Shown: positions 32,298-47,700 of the stretch, piece by piece
Layout of the letters: every line of letters starts with the position of its first letter
Position numbering within the stretch: the first letter of the stretch is position 1
Assembly: GCA_947172415.1 (NCBI GenBank)
Contig: OX359194.1
Location: 4,464,001 to 4,528,000 of the forward strand
Length of the DNA stretch: 64,000 bases
DNA from: Chondrosia reniformis
Lineage: Eukaryota; Porifera; Demospongiae; Chondrillida; Chondrillidae
Reading direction: 5' to 3'
Program-made: the position numbers and the translations under genes
Notes under the pieces: generated by a model
The model's database searches: none
The model's input: the letters and a program-made list of their open reading frames with translations, nothing else
What the model was told of the DNA's origin: nothing

Positions 32298-34405
32298 CAT
32301 ATAAGTACATACAACTGGTACATAAAACTATTACATATAACTAGTTCATACATCTATTGCACACACTAGTACACACAACAAGTACATATATTTAACCATA
32401 TACAACTAGTACATACAACTAGTAAGTACAACAAGAAGAGACAACTGGTACATAAAATTTGGTATATACTACCAGTACATACAACTATGTAATACTTACA
32501 ACTAGTACTACAACTAGGACATAGTACTAGTACATATAACCTGTATATATAACTAGTACATACAAATAGTACATACAAATAGTCCATACAAGAAGTACAT
32601 ACAACTAATTAATAATATATAGAACTAGTACACACAACTGCTAACTGCAACTAGTAAATATATTTAGTAGATACAAAAATTACACACACCTAGTACTTTC
32701 AACTAGTACATACAACTAGTACATACAAATAGTTCATAAAACTAGTAAATATAACTGGTACATACAACTCCATAATAGTACATACAACTAGTACATACAA
32801 CTAGTACAAACAACTAGTACATATAACTAGTACAAACAGCTAGTCCCTACAACTAGTAAATACAGATTGTTACTAGTTCTTCCACCTATAATATACATCT
32901 GATATATACAATTATTACATACAACTAGTACATACAACTAGTACATGCAACAAGTATATATAACTAGTACATACCACAATTTCACACAAATAGTAAATAC
33001 AACTAGTACATATAATTACTTACAACTAGTACGTACAACTTCTTAATACAATTAGTAAATACAGATTGTTACTAGTACATACACCTAGTCCATACAACCA
33101 GTACATACAACTAGTACATATAACTAGTACATGGAAGTACTTACTAGTACTTACATCTAGCACGTACAGTTACTACATACAACTACTACATATAACTAGT
33201 ACATCAAATAATTACAAACAACTAGTATATGCATACAACTATTACATATAACTACATACAACTAGTGCCAATAACTAGTACATACAACCAGAACATACAT
33301 CCAGTTACTAGTACATACAACCAGAACATACCAGTAGTACCTATAACTACATACAACTAGTTCATAAATCTAGTATAAAAAGCTAGTACATAGAACTGGT
33401 ACATACAACTAGTTACTAGTATATACAATTAGTACAGGCAACTTCTAAATATAACTAGTACATAGAACAATTATACACAACTTGTACACACAACTAGTAC
33501 ATACAACTAGTCCATACTACTAGTACATACAACAAGTACATACAACTAGTACATACAACTAGTCCATATAACTACATACAAATTGTCCATACAGCTAGTA
33601 CTTACAACTAGTAAAAACAGATTGTTACTACTTCATAAACCTAGTACATACAACTAATACATACAACTAGTACATACAACTAGTAAATACAACTAACTAC
33701 TAGTACATACTACTAGTACATAAAATTTGTACATTCAACGAGTACATACATCTAGTTCATAAAACTAGTACATATAACTAGTGCATCCAACCACTTACTA
33801 GAACACATATGCAACAAGTACATACAACTAGCACATACAACTAGAACATTCAACAAGTATATACATCTAGTTACTAGTACATACGAAAAATACACACAAC
33901 TAGTACATACAAGTAGTACATATAACTACATACAAATAGTTCCAACAACTAGTACATACAACTAGTATATTCTGATAGTTACTAGTACATACAACTAGTA
34001 CATACAATTAGTACATACACTAGTCCATACAGCTAGTACTAGTACATAAAACTACTTACTAGAACATATATACAACTAGTACATAGAACTAGTACATACA
34101 ACTAATGCACACATGTAGATACTAGAACATAAAACTTGTACATACTTCTAATATATACAACTAATACATACATCTAGAACTAGTACATACAACTTGCACA
34201 TACAACGAGTACATAAAACTAGTAACTACATCTAGTAAATATAACTAGTACATACAAAAATAACACCCAACTAGTACATACAAGTAGTACATCTAACTAC
34301 ATTCCACTAGTTCAAACAACTAGTACATTAAACTAGTAAACAAAATTAGGACATACAGCTTATGCATAAAACTAGTACATAGAACTAGTACATAGAACTT
34401 GTACA
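32298..34405 (+). repeat. 13-bp satellite, + orientation
   Basis: The first 260 bp are the partner of 25804-26063. Landmarks AATACAGATTGTTACTAG recur near 32858 and 33058, with a variant near 33611. Short frames here (for example 33066-33251) are repeat translations. Confidence 0.94.
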
Positions 34406-34672
34406 TACAACTATATATATATATTGCATATATATGTAGAGTCAAAAGTGAGTGGTATATAAATTGGACATCATTTACAACATATATTGTGGAGCCCACA
34501 TGACCGATTGTGTTACGGATAACTTTGTCTGGATACAAGGTACGAGGATGTCCTAGTTCAATACCAGGTTGGGTCCTGAAAAAAGAAAAAAAGCATACAT
34601 AATATATAAGTATTATATATCTTATATGTAATATATACTGTATATATCTTATATGCATATTATATATATACT
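34406..34672 (+). mobile_element. tRNA-like SINE unit at a satellite strand switch
   Basis: The tRNA-like part at about 34489-34576 matches 5232-5322 (GGATACAAGGTACGAGGATG shared exactly). The B box is degraded by one base (AGTTCAATACC). It is preceded by GAGTCAAAAGTGAGTGGTAT and followed by the AT-rich tail. The satellite is + on its left and - on its right, so the strand switch coincides with this unit. Confidence 0.6.
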
Positions 34673-35222
34673 AGTTGCATGTACTAGTTGTATGGATTAG
34701 TTGTATATACTAGTCGCATGTACTAATTATATTTACTAGTTACTAATTTTATGAACTAGTTGTAGCTACAAAATTTTTGTAATACTTGTATGTACTAGCT
34801 AAAGGTACTAGTTTTATATATATACTAGTTGTATGTACTAGTTTCTAGTTGTATGCACTATGTGTATGTACTATTCATATATACTAGTTATATGTTTATG
34901 TATTAGTTATACGTAGTAGGTGTGTGAACTTGTTATATGTACTAGTTAAAAGTACTAGTTGTATGTGCTAATTGTTTGTATACGTTCGGTGTACTAGTTG
35001 TATGTTTATACTAGTTGTATGTACTAGCTTTGTACTAGTTGTATGTTTTAATTGTTTGAACTAGTTCTATGTACTAATTGTATATACTAGGTATGCACTA
35101 GTTACTAGTCTCTAGTTGTATGTACTAGTTGTAAGTACTAGTTGTTTGTACTATGTGTATGTACCAGTTGTTGCTTCTTGTACTACTTATACTAGGGAGG
35201 TTCTGGTTGTATGTACTAGATA
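34673..35222 (-). repeat. 13-bp satellite, short - block
   Basis: About 550 bp of TGTATGTACTAGT units between two + blocks. The switch back at about 35220 (GTATGTACTAGATACTACAA) has no foreign island. Confidence 0.9.
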
Positions 35223-35314
35223 CTACAACTAGAAACTGGAATATACATCTAGTATATATATAAAACTAGTACATTTAACTAGTCTACAACTGGTATATAC
35301 ATACAACTAGTACA
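35223..35314 (+). repeat. 13-bp satellite, + orientation
   Basis: Short + stretch (ACTAGTACATTTAACTAG, GGTATATACATACAACTAG) between the strand switch and an HP element. The same words occur in the 38.4, 43.2 and 58.7 kb regions. Confidence 0.9.
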
Positions 35315-35701
35315 AACAAGTATTTCGAGTTTAAAAACTCGCGGGGCTACCACCCCCGCATTAACTGGAACTGCTTGGCCACATCGTTGGGATTTAATAT
35401 ATATATTCATAATACTAACGATTGAGGACGATTTAGTGTCCTGAACTTTATAAATAACGATGGAAAAGCTTCGTAAATTAAAGCTTCCTGAACGCCGCCA
35501 TATACAAAAACGATGTATTGACGTATAAATTAAGTGTTACAATAGTTGAGTATGAACTAGTATTATACAAATATCGACGTATAAAATAAGTGTTATAATA
35601 GTTGCGTATTAACCCGTATTATATATATAGATATATATATATATACTCTTTCCGTAACATGAAGCCGTACAACGTAATCGGCAAATGAAAACAATATAAG
35701 G
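35315..35701 (+). mobile_element. HP element, type A, lacking its right hairpin
   Basis: Starts AACAAGTATTTCGAG with left hairpin GCGGGGCTACCACCCCCGC and follows the 4774 copy through GAGGACGATTTAGTGTCCTG, AAGCTTCCTGAACGCCGCC and GAAGCCGTACAACGTAATCG. It stops at GAAAACAATATAAGG, just where the right-end hairpin should be, and satellite resumes at 35702. Confidence 0.72.
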
Positions 35702-38700
35702 TATACAAGTAGTACATAAAATTCGTAGTTACAAGTAGTTCATAAAATTAGGAGGTACAAGTAGTTCATAAAATTGGTAACAAGTAAATATAATTAGTAC
35801 ATGCGACTAGTATATACAACTAGTCCATACAACTAGTGCATGCAACTAGTACATACAACATGGCCATGTAAATAGTACATACACCTACTACATATAACTA
35901 GTACAATACACGTATACCTAGTAAATGTAAATAGTACATACAACTAGTACATACACCCTGTACATACAAATGTAACGAGTACATATAAGTAGTACATAAA
36001 ACTATAACATACAACTAGTACATATAACTAGTACATAAATATAGTACATGCAACTAGTACAAATTACTAGTACATACCACAATTACCCACTACTTATACA
36101 TTCAACTAGTGCAAATAACTACTACATTCGACTAGTACATACAAATAGTATTGAGTACATACAACTAGTACATACAACTAGTGATACAATTAGTACACAC
36201 AAATAGTACATAAAGATAGTAATTATAACTAGTACATACTACTAGTACATATAACTGGTACATATAAACAGTACATACAACTAGTTCATAAAACTAGGTC
36301 ATACAACTAGTACATGCAACAAGTATCTAGTAAATACAACTACAACCTACCTAGTACATAGTATAACTAGTACAGGAATCAACACCTGGTACATACACAT
36401 AGTACATACAACTAGTACTTACAACTAGTACATACAACTAGACACTAGTAACTAGTATATGCTTAGTACATACAATTAGTACATAGAACTAGTTCCAACA
36501 ATTAGAACATAAAACTACAACATACACCTAGTAAATACAGCTAGTGCATAACACTAGTACATACAATTAGACAATAGAACATACAACTAGTACATACATA
36601 CAAAGAGTACACACAACTAGTACATATAACTAGTACATACAAACATCACCCACTACTTATACAATCAACTAGTAGAAAAAACTACTACATTCGACTAGTA
36701 CATACAAATAGTATTGAGTACATACAACTAGTACATACAACTACTGCATTCAATTAGAACACACGGATAGTACATACGGCTATTAATATAACTAGTACAT
36801 ACTAGTAGTACATAAAACTATAGAGTACATATAACTGGTATATATATATAACTAGTAGATATAAACAGTACTCACAACTAGTTCATAAAACTAGTTCATA
36901 CACCTAGTACATGCAACAAGTATCTAGTACATACAGCTAGAACCTACCTAGTACATAGTATTAGTAGTACAACAATCAACAACTGGTACATACGCATAGT
37001 TCATACAACTAGTACTTACAACTAATACATACAACTAGAAACTAGTAACTAGTACTCACCTAGTACATACAATTAGTACATAGAACTAGTACACACAGAT
37101 ATAAATAGAACATACAAATAGTAAATTCAACTATTACATACAACTAGTACATAGAATTAGTACATACAACCAGCTAATACAGCTAGTACCTACAAGTAGT
37201 ACATATAACTAGCACATACACATATATATAGTACATATAAATAGTACGTACAACTAGTATATATAACTAGTACAAACAACTAGTGCATTCACCCAGTACA
37301 TACAAATGTAACGAGTACATATAAGTAGTACATACCACTAGAACATATAACTAGTACACATAACTAATACATATAACTAGTACACATAACTAATACATAT
37401 GACTAGTACATAAATATAGTACATACAACTAGTACAGAAAGCTAGTTCAAACAAGCAAACAAGTATTTCATAGAACTGGTTAATTCCTAGTACCTAGTAT
37501 AACTTGTACTAGAACCTAAAACTAGATCAAACATCTAGTACATACAACTAGTACATACAAATAGTACATAAAAGAGTACACACAACTAGTACATGTAAGT
37601 AGTACATACAACAATTACCCAATACTTATACATTCAACTAGTAGAAATAACTCCTACATTTGACTAGTACATACAAATAGTATTGAGTACATACAACTAG
37701 TTCATAAAACTAGTTCATACAACTAGTACATGCAACAGGTATCTAGTATATATAACTACAACCTAACTAGTACATAGTATAAGTAGTACAAGAATCAACA
37801 ACTGGTACATACACAAAGTACATACAACTAGTACTTACAACTAGTACATACAACTAGAAACTAGTAACTAGTACATAACTAGTACCTACAATTAGTACAT
37901 AGAACTGAGTTAAAACAATTAGAACATACAACCACTACATACACCTAGTATAAACAATTTGTACGTACAATTAGTACATTGAAGTAGTCCATTCAACCAG
38001 TACATAAAACTAGTACTTACAACTAGTACATACAACTAGAAACTAGTATATACAACTAGCTCACAGAATGAGTACATAATACTATATAGAACATACAACT
38101 TGAATATTAATCTAGTACATAGCTAATATTAACAACTAGTATGTACATACAACTATTAAGTACAACTAGTACATAACTAGTACATACAAATAGTACATAC
38201 AACTAGTACATGCCAAATAGTACACACACCTAGCACATACAATTTGTACATACAAACTAGTACATTCAACTAGTCCATATAACTAGGACAAACAACTAGG
38301 ACATATAACTAGTACATACACCTACTACATACAACTAGTACATACACATATACCTAGTAATTACACAGAGTACATAAATCTAGTATATTCAACTAGAAAC
38401 TGATATATACAACTAGTATATATATAAACACTAGTACATTTAACTAGTACATAAAACTAATATATACATACAAAGAGTACATACAATTAGTACATAAAAT
38501 TAGTAGGTACAACTAGTTCACACAACTAGTAACTAGTACATGCAACTATAAGATACAACTAGTACATACAACTAGCACCTACAACTAGGAAATATAACTA
38601 GTATTAGTACATACAACAAGTACATACAATTAGTACATACAACTAGTACATTCAACTAGAAACTAGTAAATGCTACTAGTTCATAGAACAAGTACATAAT

Positions 38701-41700
38701 ACTATATAGAACATACAACTTGAATATTAATCTAGTACATAGCTAATATTAACAACTAGTATGTACATACAACTTTTAAGTACAACTAGTACATAACTAG
38801 TACATACAAATAGTACATACAACTAGTACATACCAAATAGTACACACACCTAGCACATACAATTTGTACATACAACTAGTACATTCAACTAGTCCATATA
38901 ACTAGGACAAACAACTAGGACATATAACTAGTACATACACCTACTACATACAACTAGTACATACACATATACCTAGTAATTACAAATAGTACATAAATCT
39001 AGTATATTCAACTAGAAACTGGTATATACAACTAGTATATATATAAACACTAGTACATTTAACTAGTACATAAAACTAATACATAAAACTAATATATACA
39101 TACAAAGAGTACATACAATTAGTACATAAAATTAGTAGATACAACTAGTTCACACAACTAGTAACTAGTACATCTAACTAGTACATGCAACTATAAGATA
39201 CAACTAGTACATACAACTAGCACCTACAACTAGGAAATATAACTAGTATTAGCACATACAACAAGTACATACAATTAGTACATACAACCAGCACATACAG
39301 CTAGTACATACAAGTACTAAATATATATAGTAAATAAACATATGAATGGTACATATAAATAGTACATACAACTAGTACAATTACACACAACTGGTACATG
39401 CAACTAGTACATACAATTAGTAACTAGTACATACAACTAGCACTTCGCTATTACCTAATATGACTAGGACTTGAACCTACAACTAGTACATACAACTAGT
39501 ACATACAATTTGTAACTAGTACATAAAACTAATACATACAACTAGTACATATAACTATTACATTTGATTGGTACATACAAATAGTATCGAGTACATACAA
39601 GTAGTATATATAGCTAGTACATTCAACTAGTATATACAACCACTACATAAACAGGAAAGTAGTATATACAACTAGTACATAGCTACTACATACAACTAGT
39701 ATATACATACAAATAGTGCATACAACTAACACATACAATTAGTACATACAACCACTACATCAAACTACTACTTACCACCAGTACTTACAACTAGTAAATA
39801 TTAACTAGTACTGGTTCATAGAACCAGTATATACAACTAATACGTTAAAGAAGTCATAACAACTAGTACAAACAACTAATTCCTACTCAGTACCAAATAA
39901 AACTAGTACTAGCACCTACAACTAATCTACTAAACTAAGCGCATACACATAGTACAGGCAACTTGTACATCCAACTGTAACATACAACAACTACATATAA
40001 CCAGTACATACACATATAACTACTATATAAAAATAGTACATACACCTAGTCCATACAACCAGTACTTACAAAAAGTAACTAGTATATACAACTAGAAACT
40101 AGTATATACAACTAATTCATAGAACGAGTACAAAATACTTCAACATACAATTAGTACATTCAACTCGTATGTACAACTAGCACAAACAACTAGGACATAT
40201 AACTAGTACACACACCTACTACATATAACGAGCACATACAAATATATCTAGAAAATATAAATAATACATACAACTAGTACATACAGCTTGCGCCTACAAC
40301 TAGTACATATAACCAGTACACAAACATACAAATAGTACATACAAATAGTAAATACAACTAGAACATACAACTAGTACAAAACTAGTATATACAACTAATA
40401 TAAACATACAACTAGTACACAGAACGTGTACATACAATTAGCACATACTTCTAGTACTTTCAACTAGTACATATAACAAGTTCAAACACCTACTACATAT
40501 AACTAATACATAAACATATAACTAGTATATATGAATAGTACACACACATGGTACATACAACTAGAAACTAGTACATACAACTAGAACATACAACTAGTAC
40601 ATAGATAGTACATACAACTGGTATATACATACAACTAGTACATAAAAATAATAGGTGCAACTAGTTCATACAACTAGTAACTAATACATATAACTAGCAC
40701 ATGCGACTAGTACATACAACTAGTACATTCAACTAGTACATACAACTAGTTCATAAAACTAGTATACAGCTAGTACAAAGAACTAGTGCATACATCTTGT
40801 ACATACAACTGATTCATATCTAGTACAAACAACTGGTACATACACCCAGTACATACAAATGTAACAGGTACATATAAGTAGTACTACAACTAGTACATAC
40901 AAAAATTAAACAAAAGTGGTACAAACAACTAGTACATATAACTGGTACATATGACTAGTACATACACATATAATTAGTACATAAATATAGTACATGCAAC
41001 TAGTACAGAAAACTTGTTCACACCAACAACAAGTAGTTCATAGAACCAGTTCATTCCTAGTACCTAGTATAACTTGTACTAGAACCTAAAACTAGTTCAA
41101 ACATCTAGTACATACAACTAGTACATCCAACTAGTACATACAACTAGTATATACAACTAGTACATACAACTAGTACATATAACTAGTACATACAACAATT
41201 ACACACTACTTATACATTCAACTAGTACAAATAACTACTACATTCGACTAGTACATACAAATAGTAATGAGTACATACAACTAGTACATACAACTAGTGC
41301 ATACAATTAGTACACACAGAGAGTACATACAGCTAGTAAATATTACTTGTACATATTACTAGTACATAAAACTAGTATATATAACTGGTACATTTAACTA
41401 GTACATATAAACAGAACATACAACTAGTTCATAAAACTAGTTCAGACAACTAGTACATGCAACAAGTAACTAGTACATACAACTAGAACCTACCTAGTAC
41501 AAAGTATAAGTAGTACAAGAATCAACAACTGGTACATACACATAGTACATACAACTAGTTCTTATAAATAGTACATACAACTAGAAACCAGTAACTAGTA
41601 CATATCTTGTACATACAATTAGTACGTAGAACTAGTTCAAACAATTAGAACATACAACTACTACATACACCTAGTACATACAACTAGTACATACAACTCG

Positions 41701-44700
41701 TACATACAAAAGGTACATACAACTGGTACAATTACACAACTGGTACAAAAAATAAGTACATATAATTAGTATCTAGTACATAGAACTAGCACCTCCCTAG
41801 TATCTAATATAACTAGGACTTGAACCTACAACTAGTACATACAACTAGTACATACGACTAGTACATGCAAATAGGACATACGAATTGTACTTGCAACTAA
41901 TAAATACAACTAGTACATATAACTGGGACTAGTTCATAAAACTAGTACCTACACCTACTACTAACAACTAGTAACGAGTACACACAACTAGTACATTGAA
42001 GTAGTATGCACAACATGTTCATGCAACTAGTACATGCAACTTGTACAAACAATTAGTAGATAAAATTAGTACATATAACTAGTACGTACAAATAGTACAT
42101 ACAACTAATACATACAAATAGTACATACAACTAATACATTCCATTTAGTACACACACCTAGGACATACAATTAGTACATACAACTAGTATATACATACAA
42201 CAAGTACATACAACTTGTATCTACAACTAGTAATTATAACTAGTACTAGTCCATACAACTAGTACATACAACTAGAACTTGCAACTTGTACATTTAACTA
42301 GTTCACACATCTACCACATATAACTAATACCCAAAAATATAACTATCACATATATATAGTACATTAACATAGTACATACAAGTAGTTCATACAACTACTA
42401 GTACATAGAAGTAGTACACAAAACTAGGACCTATAACTAGTACACACCTACGACATATAAATAGTACATAAACATATAACTAGTACATATGAATAGTGCA
42501 TCCATATAGTGTATATAACTAGTACATAAAACTAGTACATGCAACTAGAAACTAGTACATACAACTAATATATACAAACAACTAGTTCATACAACTAGTA
42601 TTTACAATTAGGTTTTACAACTAGTTCACACAACTATTAACTAGTACATATAACCAGTACATGCAACTAGTATATACGACTGGTAAATAAAACTAGTTCA
42701 TAAAACTAGTACATACAACTAGTTCATACAACTAGTATTGACAATTAGTATGTACAACTAGTTCATACAACTATTAACGAATACATATAACTAGTACATT
42801 AAACAAGTAGATACAACTAGGACAAACAACAAGGATAGATAACTAGTACATACACCAACTACATATAACTAGTAAATATACGTATACCTTGTAATTATAA
42901 ATAGTACACACAACTAGTACATACAGCTAGTGCATACAACTAGTATATAATACTAGTTCACAACCATATAACAACTAGTAAATATAAATAGAACTAGTTC
43001 ATAAAACTAGTGCATACAACTAGTACATGCAATAAGTACATACAACTAGTACATCGTAACAATACACACAAATAGAATATACAACTAGTACATACAACTA
43101 GTACATTCAACTAGAACATACAACTAGTACAAAAACTAGGACATATAACTAGTACATACACCTACTACATACAACTAGTACATACAACTAGAAACTAGTC
43201 CATACAACTAATATATATATAACACTAGTACATTTAACTAGTACATAAAACTAGTATATACATACAAAGAGTACATACAACTAGTACATAAAATTAGTAG
43301 GTACAACTAGTTCACACAACTAGTAACTAGTATATGCAACTAGTACATGCGACTATGACATACAACTAGTATATACAACAAGTAGATACCACTACTTCAT
43401 AAAACTAGTATATAGCTAGTACAAAGAACTAGTGCATACATCTTGTACATACAACTGGTTCATATACAACTAGTACATCCAACTAGTCCATACAATTAGT
43501 ACATACAACTACCACACACAACATGTACATACAACTAGCACCTACAACTAGTAAATATACCTGCTATTAGTACATACAACAAGTACATACAATTAGTACA
43601 TACAAACAGCACATACAGCTAGCACAAACAAATAGTATATATACCTAGTACATAAACATATAAATAGTACATACAACTAATACAATTACATACAACTGGT
43701 ACATACAACTAGTATATACAATTAGTATCTAGTACATACAACTAGCACCTCCCTAGTCTCTAATTTAAGTAGGCTTTTAACCTACAACTAGTACATACAA
43801 TTAGTACATACAAATAATACATAAAACTGGTTCAAACAAACAACACAAGTAGTATAGAGAACAAGTTCCTTCCTAGTTCCTAATATAACTTGTACCAGAA
43901 GCTACAACTAGTTCAAAGAAGTAGTACATACAACTAGTACAAAGCTAGTACATACAACTAGTATCAACATACAACTAGAACACAGAACATTTATATACAA
44001 TTAGCACATATAGCTAGTATTTTCAATTAGTACATATAACAAGTACAAACACCTACTACATATAACAAGTACACACACCTACTACATATAACTAATACAT
44101 AAACATATAACTGGTATATATGAATAGTACCTACACATAGTACATACAACTAGAAGCTAGTACATACAATTAGTATATATATAAAACTAGTACATTTAAC
44201 TAGTACATACAACTGGTATATACATACAACTAGTACATACAAGTAGTACATAAAATTCGTAGGTACAACTAGTATATAAAATTAGTAACTAGTAAATATA
44301 ATTCTTACATGTGACTAGTACATACAACTGGAACATACAACTAGTGCATGCAACTAGTACATACAACTAGGACATATAACTAGTACATAAACCTACTACA
44401 TATAACTAGTACATACACGTATACCTAGTAAATGTAAATGGTACATACAAATAGTACATACAGCTAGCGCTACAACAAGTAAATATAATTAGTATACACA
44501 CATATAAATAGAACATAAAAATAGTAAATACAACTAGTACATACAACTAGTACCTACAACTGGTCCATACAACTAGTATATACATACAACTATATAGTAC
44601 ACAGAACTTGTACTTATTTGCATATGCAAATACTACATACAACGAATACATACAACTAGTACCTAAAACTAGTAAATATAGCTAGTTCTAGTACGTACAA

Positions 44701-47700
44701 GTACTACATACAACTACTACATACAACTAGTCCTTTCAACTAGTACATATAACTAATACATAAAAATATAACTAGTTTAAATATATAGTGCATCCAAATA
44801 GTACATACAACAAGTTCATAAAACTAGTATATAGCTAGTACAAAGAACTAGTGCATACATCTTGTACAAAAAACTGGTTCATATCTACTATATATAACTA
44901 GTACATATAACTAGTACATAGAATTAGTACTTACAACCAGCTAATTCAACTTGTACATACAAGTAGTACATATGCCTAGTACATACACATATATATAGTA
45001 TATATAAATAGTACGTACAACTAGTATATATAACTAGTACAAACAACTAGTACATACACCCAGTACATACAATTGTATCAAGTACATATAAGTAGTACAT
45101 ACAACTAGTGCATACAATTAGTACACACAAATAGTACATACAGCTAGTAAATATAACTAGTACATACTACTAGTAAATAAAACTAGTACATATAACTGGT
45201 ACATAAACCTAGTACATATAAAGAGTACACCCAACTAGTTCATAAAACTAGTTCATAAAACTAGTTCATACAACTAGTATATGCAACAAGTATCTAGTAC
45301 ATACAACTAGAACCTACCTAGTACATAGTATAAATAGTACAAGAATCAACAACTGGCACATACACATAGTACATACAACTAGTACTTACATCTAGTGCAT
45401 ACAACTAATACATACAACTAGACTATACAACTTTTAACTAGTACATACAACTAGTACATAAATTTAATAGTTACAACTAGTTCATACAACTAGTAACTAG
45501 TACATATAACTAGTACATGCGACTAGAACATACAACTAGTCCATACACATAGTACATACAACTAGTTCCTAAAGCTAGTATACAGCTAGTACAAAGTACT
45601 AGTGCATACATCTTGTACATACATCTGGTTCATATCTATTACATATAACTAGTACATACAACTAGTACATAGAATTAGTACATATAACCAGCTAAAACAG
45701 CTTGTACATGCAAGTAGTACATATACCTAGTACATTCACATATATTTAGTATATATAAATAGTACGTACAACTGGTACACACATCCAGTACATACAAATG
45801 TAACAAGTACATATAAGTAGTACATACAACTAGTACATACAACTAGTACATATATACAGTACATGCAACTAGTACATACAACAATTACACAAAACTGGTA
45901 CATACAACTAGTACATATAACTAGTATACATACAACTAGTGTCTAGTATATACAACTAGTTCCTCCCTAGTACCTAGTATAATTAGGATTAGAACCTACA
46001 ACTAGTATATACTACTAGTACATACAACTAGTACATGAAACTAGTATATATAGCTAGTACATATAACTATTATATATGACTAGTACATACACATATAATT
46101 AGCACATAAATATAGTACATACAACTAGTACATGAAACTAGTATATATAGCTAGTACATATAACTATTTCATATGACTAGTACATACACATATAATTAGC
46201 ACATAAATATAGTACACACAACTAGTGCAGAAAACTATTTCACACAAACAAACAAGTAGTTCATAGAACTAGTTTATTCCTAGTACCTAGTATATCTTGC
46301 ACTATAATCTAAAACTAGGTCAAACATCTAGTACATACAACTAGTATATACAACTGGAACATACAAATAGTACATACAACTAGTACATATAACTAGTACA
46401 TACAACAGTTACACACTACTTATGCATTCAACTAGTTCAAATAACTACTACATTCAACTATTACATACACAGCTAGGACATACAACTGGTACAAACAACT
46501 AGGTCATACAACTGGTATATACAATTAGGTCATATAACTACTTTATATAACAAGTACATACAAGTAGTTTCTAGTACATATAACTATAAAGAACCTACCT
46601 AGTACCTAGTTTAACCAGTACTAGAACCTACAACTAGTACATACAACTAGTGCATACAATTAGTACACACAAATAGTACATACAGCTTGTAAATATAACT
46701 AGTACACACTACTAGTACATAAAACTAGAACATTTAACTGCTACATATACCTAGTACATATAAAGAGTACATACAACTAGTTCATAAAACTAGTTAATAC
46801 AACTAGTACATGCATCAAGTATTTAGTACATACAACTAGAACCTACCTAGTACATAGTATAACTAGTACAAGAATCAACAACTGGAACCTGCACATAGTA
46901 CTTACAACTACTACTTTAAACTAGTGCACACAACTAGTACATACAACTAGACTATACAACCATTAACTAGTACATACAACAAGTACATGCAAATTGGACA
47001 TACGAATCGTACTTGCAACTAATATATACAACTACTACATATAACTGGAAGTAGAACATAAAATTAGAACATACAACTACTACTAACAACTATTAACGAG
47101 TACATACAACTAGTACATTGAACTAGAACACACAACATGTACATGCAGCTAGTACATGCAACTTGTACATACAATTAGTTGATAAAATTAGTACATATAA
47201 CTAGTACATACAAATTGGAATGGAAACATACAACCAAAACATTGAACTATTACACACAACTTGTACATAAAACTAGTAAATAGTACAATCAGCTAGGACA
47301 TACAACTGGTACAAACAACTAGGTCATACAACTGGTATATATAACTAGGTCATATAACAACTTTATATAACAAGTACATACAAGTAGTTTCTAGTACATA
47401 TAACTATAAAGAACTTACCTAGTACCTAGTTTAACCAGTGCTAGAACCTACAACTAGTACATACAACAAGTGCATACAATTAGTACACACAAATAGTACA
47501 TAAAGCTAGTAATTATATCTAGTACATAGTACTAGTACATATAACTGGTACATATAAACAGTACATACAACTAGTTCATAAACCTAGTTCATACAACTAG
47601 CACATACAACAAGTATCTAGTACATACAAAAAGAACCTACCTAGTACATACTATAACTAGCAAAAGGATCAACAACTGGTACATACACATAGTACATACA

